NCBI GenBank assembly: GCA_958496175.1
Contig: OY292277.1
Coordinates: 27,447,282 to 27,511,281 of the forward strand
Length of the DNA stretch: 64,000 bases
Origin: Sisyra terminalis
Lineage: Eukaryota; Arthropoda; Insecta; Neuroptera; Sisyridae
Direction: 5' to 3'
This document shows, one piece after another, positions 11,101 to 23,039 of the stretch. The notes under the pieces were generated by a model that was not told the origin of the DNA, ran no database searches, and saw nothing but the letters and a program-made list of their open reading frames with translations. The stretch's first letter is position 1, and the number at the start of each line of letters is the position of its first letter. The translations under genes were made by a program, and so were the position numbers.

Positions 11101-12975
11101 AACAAACCTCCACGGCTACGGGAATACCAAAAATTATTGCTATGAATTTGGACGCTTAGTAAGATCTTAATAACTACAACTGACTACAACGATCACCTTC
11201 TATAATTTGAACTTTTTTCATAAAGTTGTGTATTTTAATAAAATTCTTTTGCTAATTTTTAATATTTGAACTGCTTTAAAAATATTCTTCAATGGCTTAT
11301 CCAAAATGGATATCCACAATATGTGGATACCATACATAAAGGAAGTTTAACGTTGATTTCGAAAATTTCGGAAAACTTTCTATAAATTAAAGTTTAAATA
11401 GATTTACGGCTTTTGTGAGAATAAAAAATAGTTTGCTTAAGAAAATCTTTAAAAAATCTCCATTTAATCTTGGATTGAAGTAGACAACAGCAATTGAGGG
11501 CTTTTGTCTCATTTCAAACTATAGTTACACTCTCTTTTTGGAAACCCCAAACCAATCAAACCCGAACATCCTGCATAGACGCCATACTGAATTAGCCTAA
11601 ATTCAACATTTGAAAGTATTTCGTCTTATTTGAATAATAAATTTTTCTCCTAATTAACTCCATTTTAAATTTAAATCCAGTTGAAGGACACACATATACA
11701 CAATAATTTTAAACAAACTGATCGAAAATCAGTTATAACTAATTTGACCTTACTTCTCATGAAAATCTTTACCAATAACGTAAAAATATTGAAGGTAATA
11801 CAATATGTTTTTATTTTCAAGCTATTTCTAATTTAAATTTGGTCTTCAATGATACAGTTTTAATTATTTCAATAAATACTGTGTTGTTAAGATACAAAGA
11901 ATAAATAAAAAACATTGCCTAACCTTTCCTCAGATATATTTTTAATCAATATTCGTTTTTAAATTAATTCAAAATGTATATTTTCATAAAGATTAGCAAA
12001 TTTTAAATCGAAAAGATTTAGTCTATAAAGGAACGACCATCAATTGATAAATTATTCAAGCCTATAAATAATAACTGAAAACTACGGGGGGTTTGGTACA
12101 AAGTTTATAATTCCAACACCTTTTTTATAAAAAATAAATTTTATTATTTATGTTTTAGTCTGTCCCGTTATTTATTCCTTTTATTAAATTTATCTTTAGC
12201 GAATAGATTTTTTGTAGGAACTTCATAAGGTAATTAGAATTTCGTGCTAATAATTTGTATTTATTGACAATTTTAATTAGCAGCTGTTATCTGATATTTA
12301 TTTATTTCAGTACTAAAACCTTAATTGCTATAACGTTCAATAATAAACGATGTCGATTGTGTTATTTCAATTAACGTTTTATTTCTTACTTTCGATTGAT
12401 TTGTCGTGACATTTCTGTCATTTTCTCTCTGTTAAATTAATTAACAAATTCTTGAAAAATTACAATTTACCTAAAACATATTGGCTTTGTTAGATAATGC
12501 CACTCCTGAAATGGCGTGGAAAATAAATAAACGTTGCCATTTGGTTTTAATAGTTTCTTTATGACTTTCTTGATAAATATTATTGAAAGTTGCAACTTGG
12601 AAAATATGTTTAGTTTAAATTATTTGGTAAGAAGCACAAATCCGAGGAGGATGTGTTAAAATTATCATTTATATTTATATTTTTCAAAACAAGTCCAACT
12701 TTTAGGTAGAAATTTTATTAGGCCAATCACGTAAGTGTTTGTCCATAAAAATATCATCATGCGGATAATTAGATCACTTGACCTTCCGACTTCTAATGTC
12801 CATACCTCATTGCAACGGAATTGCATCTAAAGGTTTAGCAAAAGCCACGTCATTTTTCATCCGCCACCCGCACAAAATTAATGAAATAAAACCGCTTTGG
12901 CACAATTTCAATTTTGTGTACATTTTCTATTTCTAGCCGTGGAAAATTAGCCATTCTTTTACATTGAAAATAAGC
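11101..12975. other. Upstream flank of the PKG promoter
   Basis: No coding sequence was recognised. The last 200 bases (about 12720-12960) are less AT-rich and include CACGTCATTT, CCGCCACCCGCAC and CCGTGGAAAA. That is compatible with a proximal regulatory region for the gene starting at 13092. Confidence 0.4.
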
Positions 12976-12983
12976 TATATAAA
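12976..12983 (+). promoter_or_regulatory. for: TATA box of the downstream PKG first exon
   Basis: TATATAAA lies 116 bases upstream of the ATG at 13092. Transcription would start near 13006-13020 (candidate starts at AACAGGA and CTCATA), giving a 5' untranslated region of about 70-85 bases without an intron. An in-frame stop at 13080 supports the view that translation begins at or after 13092 in this exon. Confidence 0.5.
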
Positions 12984-13091
12984 TGACATCTTCCCTAAGC
13001 GATTTAACAGGAAAAACTCATATTAGTCATAATTTTGTAATGTGTGTGTGATTTGGAACATTTAACAGTTGAAACTTTTTAACGCGAGTTA

Positions 13092-13621
13092 ATGAATATT
13101 TTCAAATGTGTCCATTCTTTGATACATCGACGACAGTATAACGTAACTAGTGACGAAAATCAAACTACAATGAGTCTCAGCAATAACGGATTGTTTCACA
13201 ACTCCTCAACAATGGACGCAACAATCACCCATTTGAAGCAATTGTTGCATGACCGAACCGAAGAAGTGAAAAGTCGGGATGAGATGATTTTGCTTCTGGA
13301 ACGCGAGTTGGACGAAAAGGATGCACTGATTCGTCACTTGCGAAACGAAATCGATAAATTTCGACAGGTCGTAACGCCGCTTACGCAAAAGATAATCACA
13401 CAACAGCGATCACCAACTTCAGCACGACACGAAATCAATGACGATGATGATGATGATCAACTTTGGTTCGGCGGAAATATCTCTCCAGGGGTTGAAAACA
13501 CCCGGGTTCTCCCCGTAGCAGAACCACGAATCAAACGGCAAGCCATCAGTGCTGAACCCCTTAGCCAAATTAACGGGGGCGTTGGCGAAATGCAAATTGT
13601 CAAAATCCCCAAAACCCAAAA
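13092..13621 (+). CDS. for: foraging-type cGMP-dependent protein kinase, N-terminal exon (leucine zipper and autoinhibitory region)
   Basis: First coding exon of a cytosolic serine/threonine kinase activated by cGMP. Residues 45-94 form a leucine zipper: positions 45, 52, 59, 66, 73, 80, 87 and 94 are I, L, V, I, L, I, I, V. In PKG I this coiled coil mediates homodimerisation and anchoring. An acidic run (residues 115-122) follows, then the pseudosubstrate-type sequence KRQAISAEP at 148-156, the segment that holds PKG I inactive without cGMP; it matches the vertebrate I-beta form and resembles fly FOR (ISAEP). The exon ends AAAA|GTAAGT, leaving two bases of a codon. An in-frame stop at 13080 makes ATG 13092 the farthest start; M27 and M41 are alternatives. 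Drosophila foraging makes several N-terminal variants from different promoters, and this exon corresponds to a leucine-zipper form. Two minus-strand frames here are shadows. Confidence 0.93.
13436..13459 (+). repeat. GAT-type microsatellite coding an Asp run
   Basis: A short (GAT)n tract inside the PKG exon encodes consecutive aspartates (residues 117-122). It lies in the flexible linker between the zipper and the autoinhibitory sequence and may vary in length. Confidence 0.75.
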
Positions 13622-14056
13622 GTAAGTTTAACATTAGGTCTCTTATGCCAACATCTGTAATTTTTTACCCGATGAAGATTTAACTCTCTGGTTTTCTGCC
13701 TAATAGCAAGGTTAGGTTCCTGTATTGTTGAACTATTCCAGCGATGTCTACCCCTGGCGAAATTATGGGAATAAACTTAAAGTATGAAAATACGCCTGCT
13801 AACATTTAAATTCTGTATTGTGTTTTCAATTTTTCATAAGAATAACAAAGAAATTTTGTTTTAGTTCTTCTGATTTTTAAAATCTATATCTAGAATCTAT
13901 AAACTAATATTTGCAAGGATATTAATACTTAAAAGGGGCTTTTACAATATTGCTTCATTAGTTCTACAAATGTCCTGTATCAATACTGTAATAAACATAG
14001 AAAACAAAAGTATACTAGTATCATGTCAATATTTATTTTTAACATCAATACTGTAC

Positions 14057-14262
14057 TTTCGGCTCAAGTGTACTTTAGCAGACCCACAATCTAGCGACGT
14101 TGCATTTTCGACTTTGTTTTTAATTTAATTCGCGATATTTTCGTTTATTCAATTCTAATATCGTATAATTCTCTCTTTTGTGGCTAAATTTTCATTATGG
14201 ACCGACTTAATCGCGACTTAAATTAAAAACAAAGTCGAAAATGCAACATTGCAACAGCCGAA
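14057..14262. repeat. Palindromic MITE family D, copy 1
   Basis: The left arm includes 'GCGACGTTGCATTTTCGACT' followed by 'TTGTTTTTAATTTAA'. The right arm is its reverse complement ('TTAAATTAAAAACAAAGTCG' then 'AAAATGCAACATTGC'). The interior 'ATATCGTATAATT..TC..TTTGTGGCTAAATTTTCATTAT' recurs in copy 2. The outer left end TTTCGGCT pairs with AGCCGAA at the right. Confidence 0.75.
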
Positions 14263-14276
14263 CTTTCTATACTAAA

Positions 14277-14345
14277 CGCCGGTATTTCCACATCTAGTTA
14301 GTGACATTTATCTTAAGAATATGTGTAGCAAATTATCTGGCAGAT
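14277..14345. repeat. TIR element family E, fragment
   Basis: 'GCCGGTATTTCCACATCTAG' and the following 'GACATTTATCTT' and 'TCTGGCAGATAAAT' resemble the ends of the family E elements at 3661-3866 and 19850-20065. Confidence 0.4.
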
Positions 14346-14350
14346 AAATT

Positions 14351-14579
14351 TTTGGCTCACGGCCCTTTTAGGGATGGCAACATCTAGCGACGTTTTGATA
14401 TCTACTTTATTTTTAATTTAATTCGCAATTCTTGTTGATTCACTTATAATATCGTATAATTTTTTTCTTTGTGGCTAAATTTTCATTATAGCTCGATTTA
14501 TACGTGAGTTAAATTAAAAACAAAGTAGAAAATGTAGCGTTACCAGATTTTGACGTCACTTAAAGGGACATAAGCCAAA
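14351..14579. repeat. Palindromic MITE family D, copy 2
   Basis: 229 bp with long imperfect inverted ends: left 'TTTGGCTCACGGCCCTTTTA', right reverse complement 'TTTGGCTTATGTCCCTTTAA'. These continue into the 'CTACTTT.TTTTTAATTTAA' arm. It has the same orientation and interior as copy 1 and sits about 90 bases from it. It contains TGACGTCA at 14551. Confidence 0.75.
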
Positions 14580-16745
14580 TTTTTACCTTTTGAAATGGCT
14601 AACTTAAAGATACGGACTACCTATCCATGAAAAATATCATTTGTGCAGCAGTCGATCCCCTCCAATAATATATTTGTAGATTCTTGTAATATATACTAAT
14701 ATATAATATATACCTCGGCCATTTATGTATTTCCAGTGTTATCCTTTTAAAGTTTTAAAAACACGGAAAAGTTACAGTCTTACCGACGCATTGAAAGTTC
14801 GGTACCAACTTGTAGGTATATAGATAGTTTGTCCATCAGGGTAGGCATGGCTCGAAAATTTTTGCTAGTTTTTTACAATTATGTTTCAGGTTTCACACCA
14901 AAATCAAATTAAATCTCAAAACCAATTTTATAAATTATAGAAAAAAATGCCAACAGTTAATACTTTTTCATTTTGGTATTAAATCAGACGTAAGCGATCG
15001 AAATTTTTAGTTCCATTAATTAATTAAATTAATTGCCATTTTGAGCTTTATAGTTTCAAGATACCGTTGGCTTTAATGTGTGAAATCAATTTCAACTTGA
15101 AACTTTTACTCCTTCCTAAAAGAAGGTTTCGACAGGCCGATAAGTACGGACAGACAACGAAGTGATCTATGGATTCCTTTTTATTCTTTTAAATTATGGA
15201 ACATTAAAAAAACTGAAATTTTTGTAAAAGATTTTTTTTAAAACACCCAAATCTACCCATAGTATTATACAACTTTCAATTTTCTACAAGATGAAAAAAT
15301 TCTTATTCCTAATTCCGTAAATCTTTCATTTCCACACCACTTAATTGTATCGTTTTCTTTTGATCTAAATTAAACTTGATATAAATGATTTATAATGTTT
15401 CTAAACAAACGCAAAGGATCTGTAATGATTATGATAAATATTGATAAACCTTGGATTGTCAGTGGAACGATCGATGGTAGAAGAAAAGTAGAAGTTGTTG
15501 CGATTTTTTCTTCTGTCCACTTTTGCAAGTAAAGAGCTTGTTATCGCTTGTTGAACGAAACCATTTAAAACAATTATCGACCATTACTATTATGAAACAA
15601 GATTTTATTTTATCCGTTCTGATAATGTCGAGTTGTACCTGCAACATGAAGATATTATTGATTGTGTTTAGAAGTATGAGGCAAATTTTATGCCAAAAAT
15701 AATGAATGTGAGAAAGATAAGAGAGAATTGCATTAAATAATAATTGTGAGATTAACATATTACGCTAATGTTGTAACTGGTTGGAAGAATAATTATGCAT
15801 ATGAATTGTATACATACTACTTTCTTGTTTATTAAACCATATCTTTGTATCAAATGCTTTACAAAAATAAGCACCTGATTGTTGTAATGTATGAAGCCGT
15901 ACTTTAGTTTAAACGCATACTGGAAAAAAAAATTATTTAAACAAAGTTTTACCAAAAAAACCCACATTGATAAAAATCCATTTTGAATAAGAATTCGGTG
16001 TTTTAAATTTAGAATTGGGAACATTACATCAGAGAATTATTGTTATATTAAGACAAAGACTTGTAAAATTATTTTGTTTTCATATTTTTGAATACAAATC
16101 TGTATGCCCTGTATGTTTCAATTACTATTTCGACTATAGGTGGAATCGGCATCGGCTATATAGCAACCAATACTTTTTTTTCTTAGGCATTTTATACAGT
16201 AAATATCATAGCTTCTAAATCTTTGCATATCTTCACTTTCATGATCTTGGATCTTCCTGTCTTCAGAAATCTATATCTTTATATACCTTTAGTCCTGATC
16301 GGTATCCCAATTCGGGTATATTCCGTATTCCAACTTTCCACAAGTCTCGTCCTCAACAGTTTTATCTTTAGGCGTTAGCTATGATCGGAAAACTCTTTGA
16401 AAAATCATATCGCGAGAACAAATTAAGTTAGAAAGATGCAATTGGAAACTTTTTGCTCCATTTTTAATATTTTTTTTTGTAATCCTCATACTTACCACCC
16501 TATATCTATTAAAATATAGATAAATATTCTTTTTAATCCGTCGTCTCCAAATGTTGGTTGACGATCCAATTGGCCAATGTAATTAAAATAGAATTTTTAT
16601 TTCTAAAAATTTAGAAAATTCTCACATATTTTCCAATTCAATTTATAGTTATTATTACTAAAAGATAAACAGACCACATTATGTGGGAAATATTGATTTA
16701 AGTTACCTATTTATATTAATTCATTTTTGGTTTCTCACATAAACA

Positions 16746-16865
16746 TAAGTTAATTTATACATTCTGAATTCGCTAGGGTCCAGAAATTTTGGTTCACTCA
16801 ATACGCAATCGTATTCCTCTTCTCCTTCTCCTCTATACGCAACTCATACTAGTTGAACTATTTTG
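16746..16865. repeat. Interspersed repeat family J, fragment 1
   Basis: 'TTATACATTCTGAATTCGCT' followed by 'GGGTCCAGAAATTTTGG' matches stretches at 38660, 39490 and 56165 (consensus 'TATACATT.TTAATTCGCTGGGT'). The repeat class is unknown. Confidence 0.45.
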
Positions 16866-17339
16866 ACAAACGTCAGTGGTGGGATTTAAACTGTAGCAAA
16901 GTTTATTTTATACGTTTTCATTGTTTATATTAATTATAAAAGTAATAGACCTTATATATTTATATATTTAATATTTATATTATTTTTTATATATTAAAAT
17001 TGAAATTGTAGTCTTCGAAAAATAAAATACGATTGGTTACTATGGTTTATATTTTAGTTGATATACGAAACCAATTAAAATTAAGAACTAATTTCGTAAT
17101 CTCAATAAAAATTAAATCGAAAATCCGTTCGAATTGAACAAATTCGGGTCGACTTCTCCGAAGAAAGCTTAATATTTTTCTACAAATAAATTGAATTTTG
17201 AAACACTGTTTTAAACTTCTTTTTTAGTAGTTATTAATTGAAAGTTCTCTTATATTCGAGTAAAATTACTTGAAATTTTTGATTATTATTTTTTTTAAGA
17301 TTTTCTATCTTAATTCTTATCATACATTTTTTTTCTTAG

Positions 17340-17506
17340 ATCACGAGAGCTGATCAAAGCTGCTATTTTAGACAATGACTTCATGAAGAATTTGGAAATG
17401 ACTCAAATTCGTGAGATTGTCGACTGCATGTATCCCGTAAAATATGCCGCCGGGAGTCTCATTATTAAAGAAGGAGATGTTGGCAGCATTGTGTATGTTA
17501 TGGAAG
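17340..17506 (+). CDS. for: foraging-type cGMP-dependent protein kinase, exon starting cyclic-nucleotide-binding domain A
   Basis: A 167-nt internal exon coding residues 178-232. It contains '[18 protein letters not shown]', '[15 protein letters not shown]' and '[15 protein letters not shown]', which match foraging and PKG I almost residue for residue. This is the helical entry and first beta-roll strands of the high-affinity cGMP site A. The phosphate-binding cassette (GELAILYN..RTA in this family) would be in the next exon. The acceptor is TTCTTAG and the donor is GAAG|GTAAGT. The last codon is split after its first base (phase 1), so the next exon should supply the rest of a glutamate codon followed by glycine. 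The open frame continuing to 17613 is intron read-through. Confidence 0.95.
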
Positions 17507-19110
17507 GTAAGTGCTATAAATTAAATTCTCCTATCACTTTCCATTTCTTGTTCAAAAATGTAGTTCTTGCATCACCTCAAAACGCGATTTTTTTTACACT
17601 TTTTAACAAATGAATCGAAGTTTAATCGAACTGAGGTCAGTGCAATTGGGGCCGCAATACATTTGCGCAAAAGAATCTAGAAATCTTGAATTGTCCAAAA
17701 AAACATCGAAAGAAAGTGGCCAATTTACCCAAGGATTTCCACTTCGCAAATGATCCCCCAATCAAACTGTTGCGCTTTTTTTGTTCGATTGTGAGGCGAA
17801 AATAGTTTTTTGCGCGTGAAATAAGGAATATGTTTTCGTTTCGTTTACTTTAGGATTAAAATTATTTTTCGCGAGTTAAAACAATATTTACTGATAAAAT
17901 TGTAGGACATTGCCAAAATTGAATGAACTCCATGCGACGTTTATATTTACATTTTACTTTGGATGACGTACAATTTTCGATTCTTAAGTAAACATTGTCC
18001 ATAGCTTGGAACATTTAAAAATAAAGGAAGAGAAAAATATTTGCGTTTTCTTTTTATTTTCTCAAATAAATGATTTTAATCCAAACTAACGTAGATCTGT
18101 AGATTCAAATCTTAATTCAAAGGCTATATGACCACCGTACAGTCATGCAACATGTGTTGCCTAAACTACCATCTAGTTATGATAATTTGTGTTGTTCGTT
18201 CAATTTGTATCGAATAAAATTGATTTATAAATTATAACACTAGATTAATAGAGAAATTTTCTTGACGGTCAATTCTGAATCATCATTGAAACTAAGCACA
18301 CGTTAATTTCTATTTTATCATAAATGAACATGTGTTAGATCTGCTCGCTTTATATTTTTTCTGTTTACTTTTGCCAATATAGATGAAGTATTTTCAATAT
18401 TTATAAAAGATTTAAATGAAAGCAATTTGATGACTTGATATTATTGTTGAATAAATTGGTTTAATCAAATGTGAGAATATAGTTTATTTGAAAAGTTCTC
18501 GTAGCAAAATAGTTGCATTTTATTTAATTTTCTATGTATGTTATCATTAACTGATTTGATACTGATTTATTTGAATTTTACATTTCTTACATGTATAAAT
18601 GAGAGAAATAAATCATCATTAGGTTGTGGAAATTTCCAATTGATATCAGAATGAGAAGAAGAAGCTATAATGGTGAATCATATAATTAGAAATGAATTGA
18701 TCTGTAATGAGTTTCGTAAAAATCCAATTTCCGTGCTACTTTCTTAAAATACATGTATTTTTTTTATTTAAATATGAGTCGATTTTCTTAAATGTTTTAA
18801 TATTAAACAGCATTTGGAGTTAAAAAAATAAAACCATAACAAATCTTATATCAATCATTAAAATTCTTCAAAAAAATGTTGCATCTTATTCTTGATGCGC
18901 TTCAATTATAAATTGAATGAAATTTGATTAATTTTTTACCATCGAAACATGTGATTTAGCTTACGTATCTTAATAATTAAATTTTAAAAATGAAAAACTA
19001 TATAATTAATACGCCAAGGAGGATGGAAAACTAGAAATTTTTTTTGACAATTAATCATTGCACCTAAAAATCTTCTTTATATAAAGATTGAAGGTGTCTA
19101 GATATGAAAC
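17507..19110 (+). other. Start of the long downstream PKG intron
   Basis: Follows the GTAAGT donor. The first 300 bases (to about 17800) are less AT-rich than the rest. No coding exon was recognised. Confidence 0.5.
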
Positions 19111-19284
19111 GAGATTTGCCTGATCTTGTCTATTTCTTGTTTTATATTCAAGCCTCTTTTCGGGCTTAAGACTTTGAAACTTAAATTCAAATATAATTTA
19201 CAGTGTAATTTATTTAATAATTGATTTATCAAAAAGTTATGAAATTATCATTGATTGTGTAAAAAATATTATTTCGAGATTCGA

Positions 19285-19335
19285 AAATGTTGGTCTCGTC
19301 TCGAATACGAGACGAGACAAACGAGATCGGAACTT
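19285..19335. repeat. GAGACGAGAC palindrome
   Basis: 'GGTCTCGTCTCGAATACGAG' followed by 'ACGAGACAAACGAGATC' folds back on itself around TCGAATACGA. Related GAGACGAGACGAGATCAAGA sequence lies at 26890-26915. A dispersed repeat is likely. Confidence 0.6.
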
Positions 19336-19849
19336 AGTCGTTGCGTGTTGAAGACGTGGGATCTCTATTAAAGGCATAGAACAAAAGCTAGCTTATCGCT
19401 AATACCTTCAAAAAAAAGAATTTCTTGTGACTTTAGTTTGAATTAAATAATTGTTTTAAAAAATCAACTGCTGCCAAAAATTGATGCCAAAGCTATACAA
19501 AAAGTGTTTTATTAACCAATATTTTCGATATTGCAGTGAGGATATTACATTCTTATTGAAAAAAGATAGAGAGAAGAAGTAAGAAAGAAACAGTTGTCCT
19601 TTGTCATTTTTGCTACAAAGTGTATTTGTAGAGATTATATTTTGTATAAGCAGAAACGACCACAATACAAAGTAGCCTAACTATTCACATAACGAGTACG
19701 ACTAGCAGTAATGCCTCTTTCTTTATAATATTTCCCCATGCTTCTCCAATTCTTTTTGAGGAAAAAATATTTAAATTTTGCCTACTATATTTATATTTCG
19801 ATCTGTTTTTAAAAATTGCCAAAATCCATTTGTTTTAATTTGTACGCTA

Positions 19850-20065
19850 AAGGCTCGTGTTTTCACTTACAAATATAACAGACTTTATCCTTAGGATAAC
19901 TATTTAGTAGATATTATACCTTTTAGATAAATTCAACACGTTTACCCTACCATATCACTATTTTTAAGTGAAATTACTCATTTTTTCTTTATCATCTGGA
20001 TAAAATTTTATCTGAAAGATAAATTTCACTATCTACATATGAAAATATTGGCCCTGAATGTTATT
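19850..20065. repeat. TIR element family E, copy 2
   Basis: Left 'AAAGGCTCGTGTTTTCACTT', right reverse complement 'CATTCAGGGCCAATATTTTC'. Internal 'ATCTGGATAAAATTTTATCT' and 'GAAAGATAAATTTCACTATC' resemble copy 1. Confidence 0.5.
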
Positions 20066-20306
20066 AAATTATTTGGTTTAAATAGCCCTATATAAGCTAG
20101 CGCCACTACTCTATTTTGAAAAATCAATATTAATTACTCTAACACCATAATTTTTTCAATGTTGTACTAATACATTTCAGGAATCAAAATTTGATTGGTA
20201 TCTAATGATAGTGCTTGCACTATTCATGCCATTTTTATGATTGGCTATCTGAAAAAAAAGAACTTTTTATATTTTACGGTTCCAGCTACAAAATATGGAT
20301 TCCAGT

Positions 20307-20480
20307 GAACTGGTTGTTGTCACTTGTTTCAACTGTCATTTCGACTTAATTCAGTTACTAATTTTTGTTATTTGTCCATTGTGTCAGCATTGACTATGGA
20401 TATTTCACGGATAGTTACTTCTTCTTCTTCTTTAGGTGTCATGACCGATACGATCGTTGATTATGATGTTTTTATTGAAC
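20307..20480. repeat. Interspersed repeat family L, copy 1
   Basis: 'GAACTGGTTGTTGTCACTTG', 'TTCAACTGTCATTTCGACTT' and 'TTTCACGGATAGTTAC' align in order with 33712-33870. The 61-codon frame spanning it is not a gene. Confidence 0.5.
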
Positions 20481-20740
20481 AAATAGAAAAACATCGTTCA
20501 TTTAATTAAGATCTAAATATTTATCCTTCCAGATATTGACTTTTATTTCATTTATTACCCTTTTTGAAATACGTAATTTTACAATTCTTGCTGATTCAAC
20601 ACTCTTTTTACAATAAAGATTTCAGAAAATGAGTCAATAGTTTATTTACTGCCATAATCATGTTACTTCGTTGTCTTTAAAAAATTATGTACAAAAATGA
20701 TATTCATAACCTACTGTTTACAATAATTACAATACAATAT

Positions 20741-21000
20741 TTTTTTCCCGCTGACTTTGAACAGTTATACTGTCGTGATACCTATGTGACTCATCACATA
20801 CCAGTTATGGAGTAATTCAATACTACTTGATGACCACTGAGGAAGATTGCTTGGCAATCGAAACACGTATCTGAGCAATAAGTCAAAATTTATGAAATTT
20901 ATGTTTATAGCCATTTTTGTAAATTATATTTCATAAATAAGACCACAATATATTTTATGTATTATATAAACAGTATTATTTTTCAAAGTCAGCGAAAAAA
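20741..21000. repeat. Foldback MITE family A, copy 4 (both ends intact)
   Basis: The best-preserved member. Its perfect terminal core CGCTGACTTTGA at 20749 is mirrored by TCAAAGTCAGCG at 20983-20994. It is in the opposite orientation to copies 2 and 3 and reads 'CAATACTACTTGATGACCAC' then 'GATTGCTTGGCAATCGAAAC'. Length is about 260 bp. Confidence 0.8.
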
Positions 21001-22584
21001 ATCTAATTTGAATTCACAATTTACAAAATGTCTGCATATTTTTAAGGTAGTATAGACCTATCATCCAAAATTTAATATTGGACTATATTTTCGTTGTGGA
21101 AAGGCCTTAAAGATCTTAATGGTATCATCATTCTATTGAAAAATATGAATTTACTCAATAAGTTTGGGTCACACTTGAAAAGTATGAATCATAAATGCAT
21201 TGAACTTTATAAATAAACATATTAAATTATTTTCAATGCCGACAGTTTGTTGTATGTTATGAGTAGAAAGCAATATCAAATAGCTTTTAGAATTATTTTG
21301 TCCCAATGATTTGAAGATGGTAATTTGCTTGAACTTCTACTGAATGGAATGGTAAATACTTAGAACTTAGGACAAACAAGTGATTGTTGGTTGAGCTGCG
21401 GGTGTATATTTTTTCTTTTCATTTCTCGAGAGAAATCTTCTCGACATTTTCTTCGTCAAATGAGAATCAGAAGAATGTACCAGAGAAAAGTCTCTGAATT
21501 TCTAGTAATAACAGTAATCGATTACCAGATGCATTTGCGTTTTAATATGAGATAATGATTGGGACCCCGGCTTGTCCTCAATTTGACCTTTTGTCTTTAT
21601 GAGTTTAAATTAATATTTCATTTGATTTTAACAACTTGAATTCAATGTAATTTTATCTATCAAGTTACTTTCTCTCGGATTCGAATTGAAAATTGAAATC
21701 TTACTGTTTTTCACCGTAACGTCAACCATATGAGTTTAGTGTCATCATTTAATGAATAGTTGGTTCGTTTGGAGATCCTACAACTTTCTTTCGCTGACAA
21801 AACTGAAAAGTTTCACAGAAATTTTCAAATTAGATTCTTTTACTATAAAGAATACAATTCGAACTTATTTATATTGATATTTCAATGATCTATGTTGGAA
21901 ACATTATGTTGTCATATCAGTAATTCGTTGTCGCACAAATGCGTCGATTGGTTAAAAATGCTAATGAAACTTTCTATTTAGATGTTTTATTAGAAATTAA
22001 GGCAAATTATAGTTGTATCTTTGTGTTTTCACCTCAACAATATAATACAATAATAGCTAATTTTTTCTTGTCTTACTATTCCATTCATGTTATTAATTCG
22101 ACACCTTTTTTATCGTCGTTATTGATGGCGTTTTTCTATGATTTATTCTGGTAAAAAGAAAAGTAGATTGAATTGAAAAGAAGCAGGAAAAAATCAATGG
22201 CTTAGTAATGGAAAAGAGATATTTCTTTGCTCCATAACTTAATAAAACAATTTCAATATTCAAAAGGTTGGTGTAATGAAAAATTTGGAAACAATCTGTC
22301 TTCGAAATTTCGAATGTATTTTTTCCAAAAAAATCTTAATTTTATGCAAATTTTTCTTTTGTTATATAATTGTTAAGAATTCTAACACATAATGCCAATT
22401 AGTGATTGAAAATGTTGATAAAATTGTATGGTTTCATAGCAATGAAGTCTGATATCCGGGAAATTATGAAACTGTTTTCATTAATTGCGTTTTCAATAAG
22501 ACTTTAATGACCTTAGCATCGATTAAAAACACTTTTCTTAATCGACATGTGACATGGATATCTCGTTTTTTTTTTTGTTTTTGC
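21001..22584. other. Non-coding intronic or intergenic DNA
   Basis: No supported feature. The 71-codon frame at 21939-22154 lacks recognisable motifs or splice context. Confidence 0.4.
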
Positions 22585-22690
22585 TTAACGGCAGGTTCAG
22601 TTTTCTGAGTGATTGAACTTTGTCCAATGCTGCTTGTCCTCAACTAAATCGAAGTAGTCCATTCCTCTATACACAGGTGTAAGATTTCAA
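22585..22690 (-). pseudogene. LINE reverse-transcriptase tail fragment, second copy
   Basis: Minus-strand pieces 'EEWTT', 'DKQHWTKFNHSEN' and a following stop parallel the end of the fragment at 225-560. On the + strand both share 'AACGGCA..TTCAGTTT' and 'AGTCCATTC'. It is a dead fragment. Confidence 0.4.
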
Positions 22691-22721
22691 TACTTCCTTT
22701 TTTGGGTTCCATGACATTTGA

Positions 22722-22795
22722 TCCCCCGAAAAAATATCCACAGACCAAATATCCTAAAAAAATATTCCCGGGTAAATTATCCCTAAGACAAAAAA
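22722..22795 (+). repeat. Repeat family R, copy 1 (AAATATCC-rich)
   Basis: 'CCCCCGAAAAAATATCCACA' followed by '.AAATATCC..AAAAAATATTCCCGGG' and 'CCCTAAGACAAAA'. An inverted, related stretch lies at 24397-24465. The interior is built from a short repeated word (AAATATCCC). Confidence 0.5.
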
Positions 22796-23039
22796 ACCTG
22801 ACAACGAAATATTTGGTAAGACTACGGTTCTTGCGACACCACAATCTGAAGACGGCTTCTTACAAATCTCGACGTAGTAAAACGAAAAGAGGGAATCATT
22901 TTTTTTTGGTATCTCGCTTAGTTTACTACTACTTAGTTTACTCTAAGTATTCAAAAAAAAAACTGTATTTTTTTACAGCCGCGCTTCCACCTATTTTTTG
23001 TGTTAAAAAACCGTATACAAGGGGTCTTGGGGGCCTGCT

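Larger units (their letters stand above)
13622..17339 (+). other. for: PKG intron
   Basis: Begins with the strong donor GTAAGT at 13622 and ends with a long pyrimidine tract and TTCTTAG at 17333-17339. Joining the two exons gives codon AA|A (Lys) and then Ser-Arg-Glu-Leu, the sequence expected in foraging. The intron contains MITEs at 14057-14579. The remaining stretches (13622-14056 and 14580-16745) hold nothing I recognise; the 99-, 90- and 67-codon frames at 15459-16218 look like chance. Confidence 0.9.

Noticed and set aside
13206..13634. Minus-strand frames opposite the PKG exon
   Set aside because: They are shadows of the + strand coding sequence, whose protein is recognised.
15459..16218. 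Three open frames of 67-99 codons within the PKG intron
   Set aside because: Composition is that of AT-rich intron DNA (runs of F, I, N and K), with no motif and no splice sites in register.
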